64,000 nt of DNA, from contig NZ_LMPC01000012.1 of NCBI RefSeq assembly GCF_001423745.1, positions 65,981 through 129,980 on the forward strand, in the 5' to 3' direction. The DNA comes from Arthrobacter sp. Leaf337 (lineage in GTDB: Bacteria > Actinomycetota > Actinomycetes > Actinomycetales > Micrococcaceae). Under the pieces are notes generated by a model. It was not told the origin of the DNA. It made no database searches and saw only the letters and a list, made by a program, of their open reading frames with translations. The position numbers were made by a program, and so were the translations under genes. Below are positions 17,365-25,850 of the stretch, piece by piece (within the stretch, counting starts at the first letter, position 1; every line of letters starts with the position of its first letter).

Positions 17365-17568
17365 TTAGTCGTCCAGGACGAAGGTCACTTCCAGCACGAC
17401 GTGCCAGGCGACGACGGCGCCGTCAGCGATTTCGACTTTCTGCTCCTTGACCCATGCTCCCGTGACACCACGAAGTGTCTTGTTGGCGCGTTCGATGCCC
17501 TCTTTGATGGCGGCATCAAACGACGTTTTGGAATTTGCGCTCAGGGTGGTGATGCGTGCTACAGACAT
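17365..17568 (-). CDS. Dodecin, flavin-binding storage protein
   Basis: 67 residues, the normal dodecin length, forming dodecameric flavin or CoA stores. MSVARITTLSANSKTSFDAAIKEGIERA and the central GAWVKEQKVEIADG strand with its conserved Trp (flavin stacking) are visible, as is AWHVVLEVTFVLDD at the end. A strong AGGAGG-type site precedes the start. Confidence 0.93.
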   Translation of the reverse strand: MSVARITTLSANSKTSFDAAIKEGIERANKTLRGVTGAWVKEQKVEIADGAVVAWHVVLEVTFVLDD

Positions 17569-17681
17569 AGTTCCTCCTGATGGTCGGATGGACGATCAGA
17601 GCCTACGCCGCCCCACTCCAAGCCAACAGGGCCATAGGGCCATAGGAACTAAGCCGCGGAGGCACATACGCCAAGGTCAGA

Positions 17682-17773
17682 ACGCGCGAAAGCGGCATTC
17701 TGCGTAGTGCCGCATCGCCGACTGAGGAACGAAGGAGGTGTCTAAGGCACGGCAGAATGCCGCTTTCGCGCGT
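17682..17773. repeat. Long-armed intergenic inverted repeat
   Basis: Two perfect 22-bp arms (17682-17703 and 17752-17773), beginning ACGCGCGAAAG, enclose a 48-nt spacer that carries its own GTGCC/GGCAC pair. The element fills the gap between the end of the winged-helix gene (17783) and the dodecin promoter. Arm length and CGCG-rich ends resemble those at 6215-6262 and 61534-61609. Confidence 0.85.
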
Positions 17774-17782
17774 CGTTGAAGA

Positions 17783-18655
17783 CTAGATGGAGTATTCCGG
17801 AGCGGCCCAGACCACAACTTCAGGGTGCTCGTAGAACCGGTAGCCCTGGCCGCGGACGGTGCGCACGGTGTTGGCAAGGCGGCCAAGCTTGGAGCGGAGG
17901 CGGCGGATGTGGACGTCGATGGTCCGCTCGTTGGGAACCTCTTCGGCGTTGCGCCACAGGCCCTCGAGGAGTTCGTCGCGGCCCACGGTGCGGGTGCCGT
18001 TTTCCACGAGGTAGTTCAGGAGCTCGAACTCCTTGAACGTGAGGTTCAGGGATTCTCCGTCGAGGTGGACCTCGCGGCGGGCCAGGTCGATGAGGACACC
18101 GGACGGACGGGGATCCTGCGGCTGCGGCAGCCGGGTGGCTTCCGTGCGCTGTCGGGAGTTGACGGTGGGGTCACCAAAGGTGGACCGTACGACGTCGAGC
18201 GCGGAACCCGGGGCGCTGGCCGGGGCCACCGCCACTGCGGCGTAGCTCTCCGCGCCGGAGACGAGGGACTGGGCGTAGGCGCGGATTTCCTGGGCAAGCT
18301 TGGCAATTGAGGTGCCGGCAGCCGCAGCGGTTTCCTCATCGATTCCCATGTAGAGCACAAATCCACGGGCAACATTTTCATTGGCGACGGGGCGGACGGC
18401 GCTGCCGTTGGCCGGGGCGATCACGGGGGTGGGCGCCGTCTGCGGAGCGGACTCGGCGGCGGGAACAGCGCGGAGCTGGCCGTACGAGTTCGGGTTGTAG
18501 CCCTGCGGCGCATAGCCGGGGGCCGGGAAGCTGTTGCCGGGCGCTGCCGGGGCGAACGCAGGACGGGCCCCGAATCCCTGGCGGAGGCCGGAAGGCTGGC
18601 CGCCTTTGTTGGCGTTTCGGACGGAGATGTGGACGTATCCAGATGCAACTGACAT
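17783..18655 (-). CDS. Winged-helix (OmpR/PhoB-type) DNA-binding protein without a receiver domain
   Basis: 290 residues. About 1-75 is rich in Gly, Pro, Ala and Gln; about 90-150 is an alpha/beta segment (GFVLYMGIDEETAAAAGTSIAKLAQEIRAY); about 185-280 is a PhoB-type winged helix (VLIDLARREVHLDGESLNLTFKEFELLNYLVENGTRTVGRDELLEGLW...ERTIDVHIRRLRSKLG...VRGQGYRF). No phosphoacceptor Asp domain is present, so it is not a classical response regulator. Targets unknown. A long AT-rich region lies upstream. Confidence 0.85.
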   Translation of the reverse strand: MSVASGYVHISVRNANKGGQPSGLRQGFGARPAFAPAAPGNSFPAPGYAPQGYNPNSYGQLRAVPAAESAPQTAPTPVIAPANGSAVRPVANENVARGFVLYMGIDEETAAAAGTSIAKLAQEIRAYAQSLVSGAESYAAVAVAPASAPGSALDVVRSTFGDPTVNSRQRTEATRLPQPQDPRPSGVLIDLARREVHLDGESLNLTFKEFELLNYLVENGTRTVGRDELLEGLWRNAEEVPNERTIDVHIRRLRSKLGRLANTVRTVRGQGYRFYEHPEVVVWAAPEYSI

Positions 18656-19185
18656 GGAATGCTTACCTCAATGTGAATGGCCGTCATCGCGGCTCGAATG
18701 CTGGCTTTCCCCGCAATGAGATCTGGGGAGGGGCGCCCGACGCTGGGCTTGGGGCGAATGCCTAAAAACTTCTCGGGGTGGGAAAGTTAGGCGTGCATTC
18801 GACAACAGCGCATGTCTTCGCCAGCGGGTGGGCTGGTCCAGGATTCTGCGGCTGCAGGTGCTGTTGAGTTCTTGTTCACAATTGAAGTGTGCAACGTAAC
18901 AATGAAAACTTGCAAGTAACAATGGACGGAATCGTCCGCATCGTGAGACAAAATCACACAATGTGGCCCAAATCACGATTCTGAAATGCCAATAAAATAA
19001 CAGATGTTTTTCAGAACGATCGATCAGAATTCACGAAAATCCGAATTTTCTTCTTCAAAACGAAGCCTTTCGGTGCGAAAATTCAGCCCGTACCGTATTG
19101 CTGAAATGCCAACGCTGCCTTGTGGCACATGTCCAGCCCTTGGCCGGGCCGCGCAGAAAAATTCCTGCCCGCACAGCACGCCAAC
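18656..19185. other. AT-rich 530-bp intergenic region
   Basis: No convincing gene in either strand. The part 18870-19110 is distinctly AT-rich for this genome and should hold the promoter of the winged-helix gene (17783-18655). A small hairpin GAAAAT-CCGA-ATTTTC (19035-19050) is followed by TTCTTC. The length suggests a long leader or several regulator sites, but I cannot name one. Confidence 0.5.
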
Positions 19186-20013
19186 TCAGTTTGACTGCCC
19201 GGTGAGGGTGGCGGCCACCAGCTGGACGGACTCCGCAGGGAAGCTGTCACCATCCTTTGCGGCAACGATCCTTACCATGGCTCCGGACACGATATCGGCC
19301 ACAGTCAGTGTGCTGGCGGACGTCCCGCCAGCCTGTTGACGCCTTTGTTGCTGATTGCTCACCGCCACGTCCGAATCCAGTGAATAGGTGCGGCTGAACC
19401 CGTCGGCGCTCTTGACGGTCACGGCGCCGGAACTGACCTCAGTGACCGTCCCCTGCTGTTCAACTTTGGTGACGTAGGCACCGTCCTGGAGGATGACGTA
19501 CTCGGAGTGAACGGCGGCGGATACTCCGCTGCCCATTCCACCCAGGCCTTCCGGGGCGAAATTTCCGGGGCCGCCCTGGGGCGGCATCCCGCCGTCGGCA
19601 AAACCACCCTGCGCGCCGCCGCGGGAGCCTGGCAACGTTTCCTGCAACGCGCCTGCATCGGCCGTGCCGTCGGCCGCCGCGGAACTGGTCGTCAAGGCAT
19701 AGATTCCTACGCCGGCTCCGCCCGCAAGGACAGCCGCAGCTCCGGCGACCACCACTCCCCGCTTTATGGTCCATGGCTTCGACCGTCCAGCCGGGGCATC
19801 CCAGCCGCCGTGCTGTCGGGGCGAGCCCCATCCTGCTGTGGGCGGAAAAGCGGAGCCAGCGGCCGACGACGGCGTTCCCCACCCGGCGTTCTGCCCGCCA
19901 CCCGCGGGGCGGCTGACAGAGCTGGCCGCCGGAGTCCTGCCCTCCGGCGCCTGGCCCTCCGGCGCGTTGTCAGTTTCGCTCTCCGGTAGCGGCGTGGTGT
20001 GGTCGTTGTTCAT
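19186..20013 (-). CDS. Membrane-anchored DUF5666-like protein
   Basis: 275 residues from ATG 20013 (MNNDHTTPLPESE, with AGGAG 7 nt upstream; the frame is open further but unsupported). A Gly/Pro/Trp-rich cytoplasmic part (about 1-85) precedes one membrane helix (GVVVAGAAAVLAGGAGVGIYAL) and a Gly-rich extracytoplasmic linker. The C-terminal beta domain (VTEVSSGAVTVKSADGFSRTYSLDSDVAV...ADIVSGAMVRIVAAKDG) resembles DUF5666 OB-like repeats. It is divergent from the two-component system at 20262 and may be its target. Confidence 0.75.
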   Translation of the reverse strand: MNNDHTTPLPESETDNAPEGQAPEGRTPAASSVSRPAGGGQNAGWGTPSSAAGSAFPPTAGWGSPRQHGGWDAPAGRSKPWTIKRGVVVAGAAAVLAGGAGVGIYALTTSSAAADGTADAGALQETLPGSRGGAQGGFADGGMPPQGGPGNFAPEGLGGMGSGVSAAVHSEYVILQDGAYVTKVEQQGTVTEVSSGAVTVKSADGFSRTYSLDSDVAVSNQQQRRQQAGGTSASTLTVADIVSGAMVRIVAAKDGDSFPAESVQLVAATLTGQSN

Positions 20014-20261
20014 GGCGTACTCCTGGGGCAGGGGGCTTTGTCCACTCCAGACTCCGGAGGGTTCCTGTGCGGGGCCTGTGCGGGACAGGAGGTCAAGCTG
20101 TGACCTTTGATGCGCCCGTTCCCGCCGCGGGAAGGCAGCGGATCCGCGCCGGTTGGCACGCGAAGGGCCCCTCCGCGCGTTCAGCTCGCTAGGCTGGGAT
20201 TCACAGCTGGCCCACAGGATCCCCATAGCGTCGGCTAAACCGCAGATCGGAGAGTTGTCCC

Positions 20262-21002
20262 ATGGCCACTTCGCACTCCATGACTAACAACCTTCCCCAG
20301 CTCAACCACCCGGACGGCTCCCCCATCCGCGCCCTGGTGGTTGACGACGAACCCAGCCTCTCCGAGCTCATGAGCATGGGCCTGCGGATGGCAGGCTGGT
20401 CCGTAGCTGTCGCAGGAGACGGTCCCGAAGCCGTGAAACTGGCCAAGGAGTTCCGGCCGGATGTCCTGGTGCTGGACGTGATGCTCCCGGGGTTCGACGG
20501 CGTTGAGCTGCTCACCAGGATCCGCGCCTTCGCGCCGGAGGTGCCTGCACTCTTCCTGACGGCGAAGGACGCCGTACAGGACCGCATCCTCGGCCTGGCG
20601 GCCGGCGGCGATGATTACGTCACCAAGCCCTTCAGCATGGAGGAGGTGCTCCTTCGCCTGCACCGGCTGGTCCAGCGCTCCGGAGTGGCCGCCATGGACA
20701 CCGCCGAACTTGTGGTGGGCGACCTCGTCCTCAACATCGACACACGTGAAGTGACCCGCGCCGGCGAGGAACTGCAGTTGACGGCAACCCAGTTTGAACT
20801 CCTCCGTTACCTCATGGAAAACCCCAAGCGCGTGGTCAGCAAGGCCCAGATCCTGGACCGCGTATGGGACTACGACTTCGGCGGCCAGGCCAACATCGTG
20901 GAGCTGTACATTTCCTACCTGCGCAAGAAGGTGGATGCCACGCACCCGCCCATGATCCACACGGTGCGCGGCGCGGGCTACGTCATCAAACCGGCGGATT
21001 GA
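20262..21002 (+). CDS. OmpR-family response regulator
   Basis: 246 residues. The receiver domain has acidic pair DDE (28-30), phosphoacceptor Asp72 (VLVLDVMLPG) and Lys122 (YVTKPFS). The PhoB-type DNA-binding domain follows (LQLTATQFELLRYLMENPKRVVSKAQILDRVW...ELYISYLRKKVD...VRGAGYVIKP). A GGAGAG ribosome site precedes ATG 20262. It is 3 bp upstream of its sensor kinase. The signal is unknown. Confidence 0.95.
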   Translation: MATSHSMTNNLPQLNHPDGSPIRALVVDDEPSLSELMSMGLRMAGWSVAVAGDGPEAVKLAKEFRPDVLVLDVMLPGFDGVELLTRIRAFAPEVPALFLTAKDAVQDRILGLAAGGDDYVTKPFSMEEVLLRLHRLVQRSGVAAMDTAELVVGDLVLNIDTREVTRAGEELQLTATQFELLRYLMENPKRVVSKAQILDRVWDYDFGGQANIVELYISYLRKKVDATHPPMIHTVRGAGYVIKPAD

Positions 21003-21005
21003 GCG

Positions 21006-22538
21006 GTGCCCACCCTCTCCGGCGAAATCCGCAAAGACCGCCGCCGCTGGCTGGACCCATCCACTTGGCACCTCCGCACGCGGCTGGTTCTGGTGGCCAT
21101 GGCATTGCTCGTGGCCATCTGCGGCGCTGTTGGGCTGTTCAGTTATGCGTCGATGGACTCGTTCCTCACCCGCCAGCTTGATGACCAGCTGAGCCAAGCC
21201 GCAAAGCGGTCGAACGATCCGGAGAGGCCGCCCCTCGGGGGACTCGGCGGAGGGAGGGACCCGCTGGATGCCAGGGGCCAAAGCGTAGGCACCCTCAACG
21301 CCCGAATCCTCAATGGCCAGGTCAACAGCGCCGGCTTCCTTGCCTCCGACACGACGCGCTCGGCGCTGTCCAGCAGCGATAAGGAGACGCTGCTGGCCTT
21401 GGCCCGCAACGGCAATCCGGTAGACAGGACGCTTTCCAACGGGGGCTACCGGCTGGTGGCAGTCGAAACCGCGTACGGCGACGTCCTGGTCACGGGTCTC
21501 CCCCTGGACGCCAAAGCGAGCACCCTGACGTCCCTTGTGTGGACCTTCGTGTTTGTTTCCCTGGGAGGCCTGGTGCTGATCGGACTAGCCGGCACGGTGC
21601 TGATCCGCCGCACCATGAGACCACTGGAACAGCTGTCCGAAGTTGCGACGCAGGTTTCCCAACTGCCTCTCGACGCCGGTGAGGTGGCCCTCGCAGTCCG
21701 GGTGCCGCCGTCGAACGCGCATCCCGGAACTGAAGTGGGCAGCGTGGGCCACGCCCTCAACCTCATGCTGGACAACGTGTCCAAGGCACTCGAGGCCCGG
21801 CAGCAGAGCGAAACGAAGGTGCGCCAGTTCGTTGCCGACGCCTCGCACGAGCTGCGCACGCCGCTCACCGCCATCCGCGGCTACACAGAACTGATGCGGA
21901 TGACCGAGGACTTTACCCCGGACGGCAAGAAATCCCTCGCCAGGGTACAGAGCCAGTCGGAACGGATGACCACCCTGGTGGAGGATCTCCTGCTGCTGGC
22001 CCGGTTGGACGAAGGCCAGCCGCTCAAGATCAGCGACGTGGACCTGACCCAGCTGGTGGTGGAAACCGTCAGCGACGAGAAGGTCATGGCGCCGGACCGC
22101 ATCTGGCAGCTCGAATTGCCCGACGAGCCCGTTGTGGTCCGCGGCGACGCCAAGCAGCTGCACCAGGTGCTGGCCAACCTGCTTTCCAATGCCCGCAAGC
22201 ATACGGACCCCGGAACCACCGTGGTCACCGGCGTGATGCGGTCGGCCGACGGCAGTGCCGTGGTGACCGTAACGGACAACGGTGCAGGGATTCCGCCGGA
22301 GTTCGTCGACCGGGTCTTTGCCCGCTTTGCCCGGGCGGACGCCGCCCGCACGAGTCCGGCCCGCTCCGCTTCGGGCGCGGGAGCCACCGGCGCCGCTGCG
22401 TCCGAAGGGACCAGCGGCCTGGGCCTCTCGATTGTGCAGTCCATTGTGGAAGCGCACGGCGGAACCGTCGAAGTGAATTCCCGCCCGGGACGCACCGAGT
22501 TCGCCCTCCGCCTACCGGGCGAACCGCCGGCAGCTTAG
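21006..22538 (+). CDS. HisKA-type sensor histidine kinase
   Basis: 510 residues with a membrane helix at about 25-48, an extracytoplasmic sensor region (about 50-175), a second helix (about 176-200), HAMP, then the dimerisation box with phosphorylated His281 (VADASHELRTPLTAIRGY). The HATPase domain has N box NLLSNARKH, G1 DNGAGIP and G2 GLGLSIVQ. An Ala/Ser-rich insert lies between G1 and G2. GTG start 21006. It pairs with the regulator immediately upstream. Confidence 0.95.
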   Translation: MPTLSGEIRKDRRRWLDPSTWHLRTRLVLVAMALLVAICGAVGLFSYASMDSFLTRQLDDQLSQAAKRSNDPERPPLGGLGGGRDPLDARGQSVGTLNARILNGQVNSAGFLASDTTRSALSSSDKETLLALARNGNPVDRTLSNGGYRLVAVETAYGDVLVTGLPLDAKASTLTSLVWTFVFVSLGGLVLIGLAGTVLIRRTMRPLEQLSEVATQVSQLPLDAGEVALAVRVPPSNAHPGTEVGSVGHALNLMLDNVSKALEARQQSETKVRQFVADASHELRTPLTAIRGYTELMRMTEDFTPDGKKSLARVQSQSERMTTLVEDLLLLARLDEGQPLKISDVDLTQLVVETVSDEKVMAPDRIWQLELPDEPVVVRGDAKQLHQVLANLLSNARKHTDPGTTVVTGVMRSADGSAVVTVTDNGAGIPPEFVDRVFARFARADAARTSPARSASGAGATGAAASEGTSGLGLSIVQSIVEAHGGTVEVNSRPGRTEFALRLPGEPPAA

Positions 22539-22683
22539 CTCCGGCGCAGCACTGGCAAGCCAGCCGTTCTGGCGCAAGTCAACGCGCCGTCGTCGTGATC
22601 CTCGTTACCTAAATGTGACTTAAGCGCGAGACTCCTGTAGCGTTTTTAGAGTGCGGCAACCGTTATAGCCGCATATCCGGATG

Positions 22684-22847
22684 GACGCCAAACTCTGCCG
22701 CTACCCGGATTTCCTCATGATTAGGCAGAGGCGGGGGACCCAGGTCTCCGGGCATTTTGCATAGCCGCCCTCGGGGTGAAGCCGACACGTGAAGTTCCGT
22801 GCGGCCGGATGACCTCATCCGAACCCGACAGCTAACTCCGCCGGCAT
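22684..22847 (+). promoter_or_regulatory. ydaO/yuaA c-di-AMP riboswitch
   Basis: The leader carries the conserved blocks of the ydaO-yuaA class in the right order: GACGCCAAACTCTGCCG near 22684, GCAGAGGCGGGGGACCCAGG (22725-22744), GGGGTGAAGCCGA (22773-22785) and GAACCCGACAGCTAACTCCG (22821-22840). The downstream start is 13 nt after the element. In actinobacteria this class controls resuscitation and cell-wall hydrolase genes, repressing when c-di-AMP is high. A hairpin TGCGGC/GCCGCA (22652-22673) precedes it. Confidence 0.93.
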
Positions 22848-22859
22848 CGAGAGGCAACC

Positions 22860-23639
22860 ATGACTAAATCCACGCTAGAAGTACGTCCGGAGCGCGCTTC
22901 CGACGAGTCCAAGGCGCCTGCCGAACGCTCACGCCACCGCGCCGAACCAGCCACCATCGCGTCGCCAATGTCCCGGATTGCTGCCGGATTGCAGGGCTCA
23001 GGCCGGCGGGCCGCAGTAGTAGCCACGGCCTGCGCCGTCCTGATCGGCGTCGGCGCCGCCGGCCAGGCTTCAGAACCTGCAGCCCCGGCAACATCTGCAA
23101 CGGGCGAAGCCGGCGCCGCTACCGCAAACGCCGAGTCGAAGCTCGCGTTCGAAAAGATCCTGGTCTCCGCCATGCCCGCCCCGGCCTCTGTCAGCCTGAC
23201 AGCGCAGTCGTCCGACGCGCAACCGGCATCCGAGGAGAAGTCCGCACCGGAAGCACCGGCACCCGCGCCTGCACCTGCACCGGCTGCGGCCCCCGCACCG
23301 GCTCCTGCCCCGGCACCGCCTGTAGCCGTCGACGATCCCGCAGCTGCCCAGGCGTATGCCGCATCGCAGCTCGGTACCTACGGCTGGGCGGCTGACCAGA
23401 TGCAGTGCCTGACCACGCTGTGGACCAAGGAATCGGATTGGAAGACCACTGCCACGAACGCCAGCAGTGGCGCCTACGGCATTGTCCAGTCCCTGCCGGC
23501 CGAGAAGATGGCCAGCGCCGGGTCCGACTACCTGACCAACTTCCGCACCCAGATCAATTGGGGCCTGAACTACGTCAAGGAACGGTACGGCTCCCCCTGC
23601 GGCGCCCTGAACTTCCACTACGCCAACAACTGGTACTAA
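22860..23639 (+). CDS. Secreted lytic transglycosylase-like / resuscitation-factor-type protein
   Basis: 259 residues. A charged N-terminus precedes a hydrophobic export segment (AAVVATACAVLIGVGAAGQA), then a linker made of Pro-Ala repeats (about 125-160), then a C-terminal domain of about 100 residues. That domain has a candidate catalytic Glu in LWTKESDWKTTATN, the GAYGIVQSLP motif of SLT-type lysozyme folds and the ending NNWY. It should cleave or remodel peptidoglycan outside the cell. GAGAGG precedes ATG 22860. Expression is controlled by the c-di-AMP riboswitch directly upstream. Confidence 0.9.
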   Translation: MTKSTLEVRPERASDESKAPAERSRHRAEPATIASPMSRIAAGLQGSGRRAAVVATACAVLIGVGAAGQASEPAAPATSATGEAGAATANAESKLAFEKILVSAMPAPASVSLTAQSSDAQPASEEKSAPEAPAPAPAPAPAAAPAPAPAPAPPVAVDDPAAAQAYAASQLGTYGWAADQMQCLTTLWTKESDWKTTATNASSGAYGIVQSLPAEKMASAGSDYLTNFRTQINWGLNYVKERYGSPCGALNFHYANNWY

Positions 23640-23672
23640 GCCGGCGCATCTTCGCCAGGCTTGGTCTGCATG

Positions 23673-23717
23673 AGCCGGAGGCCCCGAATCCACGTGATTC
23701 GGGGCCTCCGGCTTTCT
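23673..23717 (+). terminator. Rho-independent terminator
   Basis: An 18-bp perfect stem (arms 23673-23690 and 23696-23713, beginning AGCCGGAGGCC) with a CACGT loop is followed by TTTC. It closes the riboswitch-controlled transcript. Confidence 0.92.
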
Positions 23718-23880
23718 AACGGCACATTTCTCCCGCTGGTTCGCCCGTGTCCCTACCCCCATTCCTGGAGCCACAAGGTTTTCACAAGGTTGTGGAGTGA
23801 CTCTGGGTCGCCGCCGCTTTCAATCGTCTTCCAAGCGGCTGCCGGCCCAGCGCCGTCATCAAGATGCAGGGAGCACAACA

Positions 23881-24351
23881 ATGAAAAAATGGTTAGTTCC
23901 TACGGCCGTCCTGGCCTCAATCTTCGCGGCAGCCGCACCGGCCGCTGCCGCCCCCTCGGGCCCGCCGATCACAGTGGACGGACCCGCCACTTTCACGAGC
24001 TGTGGATTTCCTGTCACCGGTGAAGTCACTGGCAAGGTCAAGAACATCACGACTCCGTCCGGTGACGTCATCAGCACGTCTCCGGGGCTGAAGGTCACCC
24101 TGACGGGGCCGGACGGAAAGACCGCCAGCTACGTCATCACGGGCGTGCTTTTCTTTTCGTTCCCGGGCGACAGGATCGAAGTGAAAGCCACGGGTGTGAA
24201 CCTGCTTCAGCTCCCTGGTGATGACGGGCTCATCCTCACCAAGGGCAACGTTAATTTTGCCCTTGAGCTTGACGGGGTGACAGAACTAAGAAGATTCTCA
24301 GGACCCGGGACAGCCACGAACATTTGCTCGCTGCTCGCCCCTGACGCATAA
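23881..24351 (+). CDS. Secreted hypothetical protein
   Basis: 156 residues. It has a textbook Sec signal peptide (MKKWLVPTAVLASIFAAAAPAAAAPS, cleavage near AAA-AP). The mature part is beta-rich (ITVDGPATFTSCGFPVTGEVTGKVKNI..., LKVTLTGPDGKTASYVITG) with two cysteines that could form a disulfide. A GGGAG site lies before ATG 23881. No family recognised; similar small exported proteins occur in many actinobacteria. Confidence 0.82.
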   Translation: MKKWLVPTAVLASIFAAAAPAAAAPSGPPITVDGPATFTSCGFPVTGEVTGKVKNITTPSGDVISTSPGLKVTLTGPDGKTASYVITGVLFFSFPGDRIEVKATGVNLLQLPGDDGLILTKGNVNFALELDGVTELRRFSGPGTATNICSLLAPDA

Positions 24352-24485
24352 ACCGCGGCGGCGGTACGTCCACCAATGACGGCGGGCGTACCGCCGCCGC
24401 TTCCGGGCACGGGCCCGGAAAATCCCACAGCAACTGCACAGCTTTGGCCTAAATCCTTCATATGCGCCGGTCGCATAGTGGAACC

Positions 24486-25442
24486 ATGACGCTCACAGAC
24501 CAGGCCGCGGGAACCCTGCTCCAACTGCCATCGCCGCCGCGGGCCGCCGTCGACGTCCCGCCCGGCAGCGTTTCGCCGCCCGCAACGGGGAACACCCGCC
24601 GTGCCCCGATCGACACCAGGACCGCGGGGGATGCAGGAACTGCCATCCCCGTCCTTGATGTTGTCCTCCCGGTCTACAACGAGGAACGGGACCTGGAGCG
24701 GTCCCTGCGGCGACTGCACACCTACCTGCTTGGCACCTTCCCGTACCCGTTCCGGATTACGGTGGCCGACAACGCCAGCACCGACAGCACTCTTAAGGTG
24801 GCTGAGCGCATTGCGCGTGAACTCCGCGAAGTCAGCGTGGTGCGGCTTGCCGCAAAAGGGCGCGGCAACGCCCTTCGCACCGTCTGGCTGGCGTCGCCTT
24901 CACCCGTGCTGGCCTACATGGACGTGAATCTTTCCACCGACCTCGCAGCGCTCGCCCCTTTGGCGGCGCCACTCATTTCCGGGCACTCCGATCTGGCCAT
25001 CGGAACCCGGCTGGCGCGCGCTTCCCATGTGGTCCGCAGCCCCTGGCGTGGTTTCATTTCACGCGGCTACAACCTTCTGCTGCACGCGCTGATGGGTGCA
25101 CATTTCAGCGATGCGCAGTGCGGATTCAAGGCAATTCGCGCAGATGTTGCCCGCCGCATCCTTCCGCACACGGCGGACAACGAGTGGTTTTTCGACACCG
25201 AACTGCTGATCGTGGCGGAAAAATGCGGACTCCGCGTGCACGAGGTTCCAGTTGACTGGACAAGCGGTACAGACGCGGGCGTGGACCTGCTGCAAACGGC
25301 CCTCGCAGACCTCCGCGGTATGGGCCGCCTTATCCGCGACTTGGCGGCTGACCGCATTCCGGTGCGGGGGCTTCGTTCCGAACTCGCCCGGGTTTACGCC
25401 CCGGTCGCTGCGGCGGCTACGCTTCCCGGAGCCACCGCATAG
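24486..25442 (+). CDS. GT2 family glycosyltransferase (DPM1-like)
   Basis: About 318 residues. A low-complexity N-terminus (about 1-55) precedes a GT-A domain: LDVVLPVYNEERDLERSL, the nucleotide-sugar motif VADNASTDSTLKVA, KGRGNALRTVWL, metal-binding-like YMDVNLSTDLAAL, and QCGFKAIRAD near the acceptor site. No C-terminal membrane helices are seen, as in soluble DPM1-type enzymes that load polyprenyl phosphate. Sugar and acceptor are unknown. ATG 24486 is preferred; ATG 24462 is also in frame. The gene overlaps the next one tail to tail by 26 nt. Confidence 0.85.
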   Translation: MTLTDQAAGTLLQLPSPPRAAVDVPPGSVSPPATGNTRRAPIDTRTAGDAGTAIPVLDVVLPVYNEERDLERSLRRLHTYLLGTFPYPFRITVADNASTDSTLKVAERIARELREVSVVRLAAKGRGNALRTVWLASPSPVLAYMDVNLSTDLAALAPLAAPLISGHSDLAIGTRLARASHVVRSPWRGFISRGYNLLLHALMGAHFSDAQCGFKAIRADVARRILPHTADNEWFFDTELLIVAEKCGLRVHEVPVDWTSGTDAGVDLLQTALADLRGMGRLIRDLAADRIPVRGLRSELARVYAPVAAAATLPGATA

Positions 25443-25785
25443 CTTCCTCCAGGCAGGTGAAGTACCGCGTCGGAGCCGCCGGAGCGTTAATGCTGAGGAA
25501 GAAATTGGCCATGGCCCGGTCCACCGGGGACGATCCGAGGAGCGCCACCCTCGCTACAGTGCTGGGAAGCGCAAAGACGCGCCGGGCCCCGCGGCTCATG
25601 GACGCCGTCGCAGCCATATCCACCAGCATCGGAAACGAACGCCCGCGGCTCAGGTCATTGACGGCTGCCATGACAGCCAAGGCAGCTTCCTCGCAAATAG
25701 CCAGGCCTGGAATCCATTGCACATGCAAAACGCCGGTGCGCAGCTGAACAATGCCTCTGTCGCCGGCAATCGGGATCTCGGTCAT
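25417..25785 (-). CDS. Small STAS-like protein
   Basis: 122 residues with a beta-alpha pattern (GIVQLRTGVLHVQWIPGLAICEEAALAVMAAVNDLSRGRSFPMLVDMA) followed by a variable tail. This resembles the STAS/SpoIIAA-like small-domain family common in Arthrobacter, but I cannot place it firmly. No signal or membrane segment. Its 3' end overlaps the glycosyltransferase gene on the other strand by 26 nt. Confidence 0.7.
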   Translation of the reverse strand: MTEIPIAGDRGIVQLRTGVLHVQWIPGLAICEEAALAVMAAVNDLSRGRSFPMLVDMAATASMSRGARRVFALPSTVARVALLGSSPVDRAMANFFLSINAPAAPTRYFTCLEEAMRWLREA

Positions 25786-25850
25786 CCTATCCCCCCAAGA
25801 TAGTTTCAGACGTCCCTCCCGAGACTACTGGACCGAAAACCGGTTTGGGG

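Noticed and set aside
18871..18975. CRP-like sequence GTGAGACAAAATCACA
   Set aside because: The spacing between half-sites is 7 instead of 6 and the first half is incomplete.
19004..19339. Reading frame of 111 codons in the AT-rich region
   Set aside because: No ribosome site, no protein-like pattern, and it overlaps the well-supported DUF5666-like gene.
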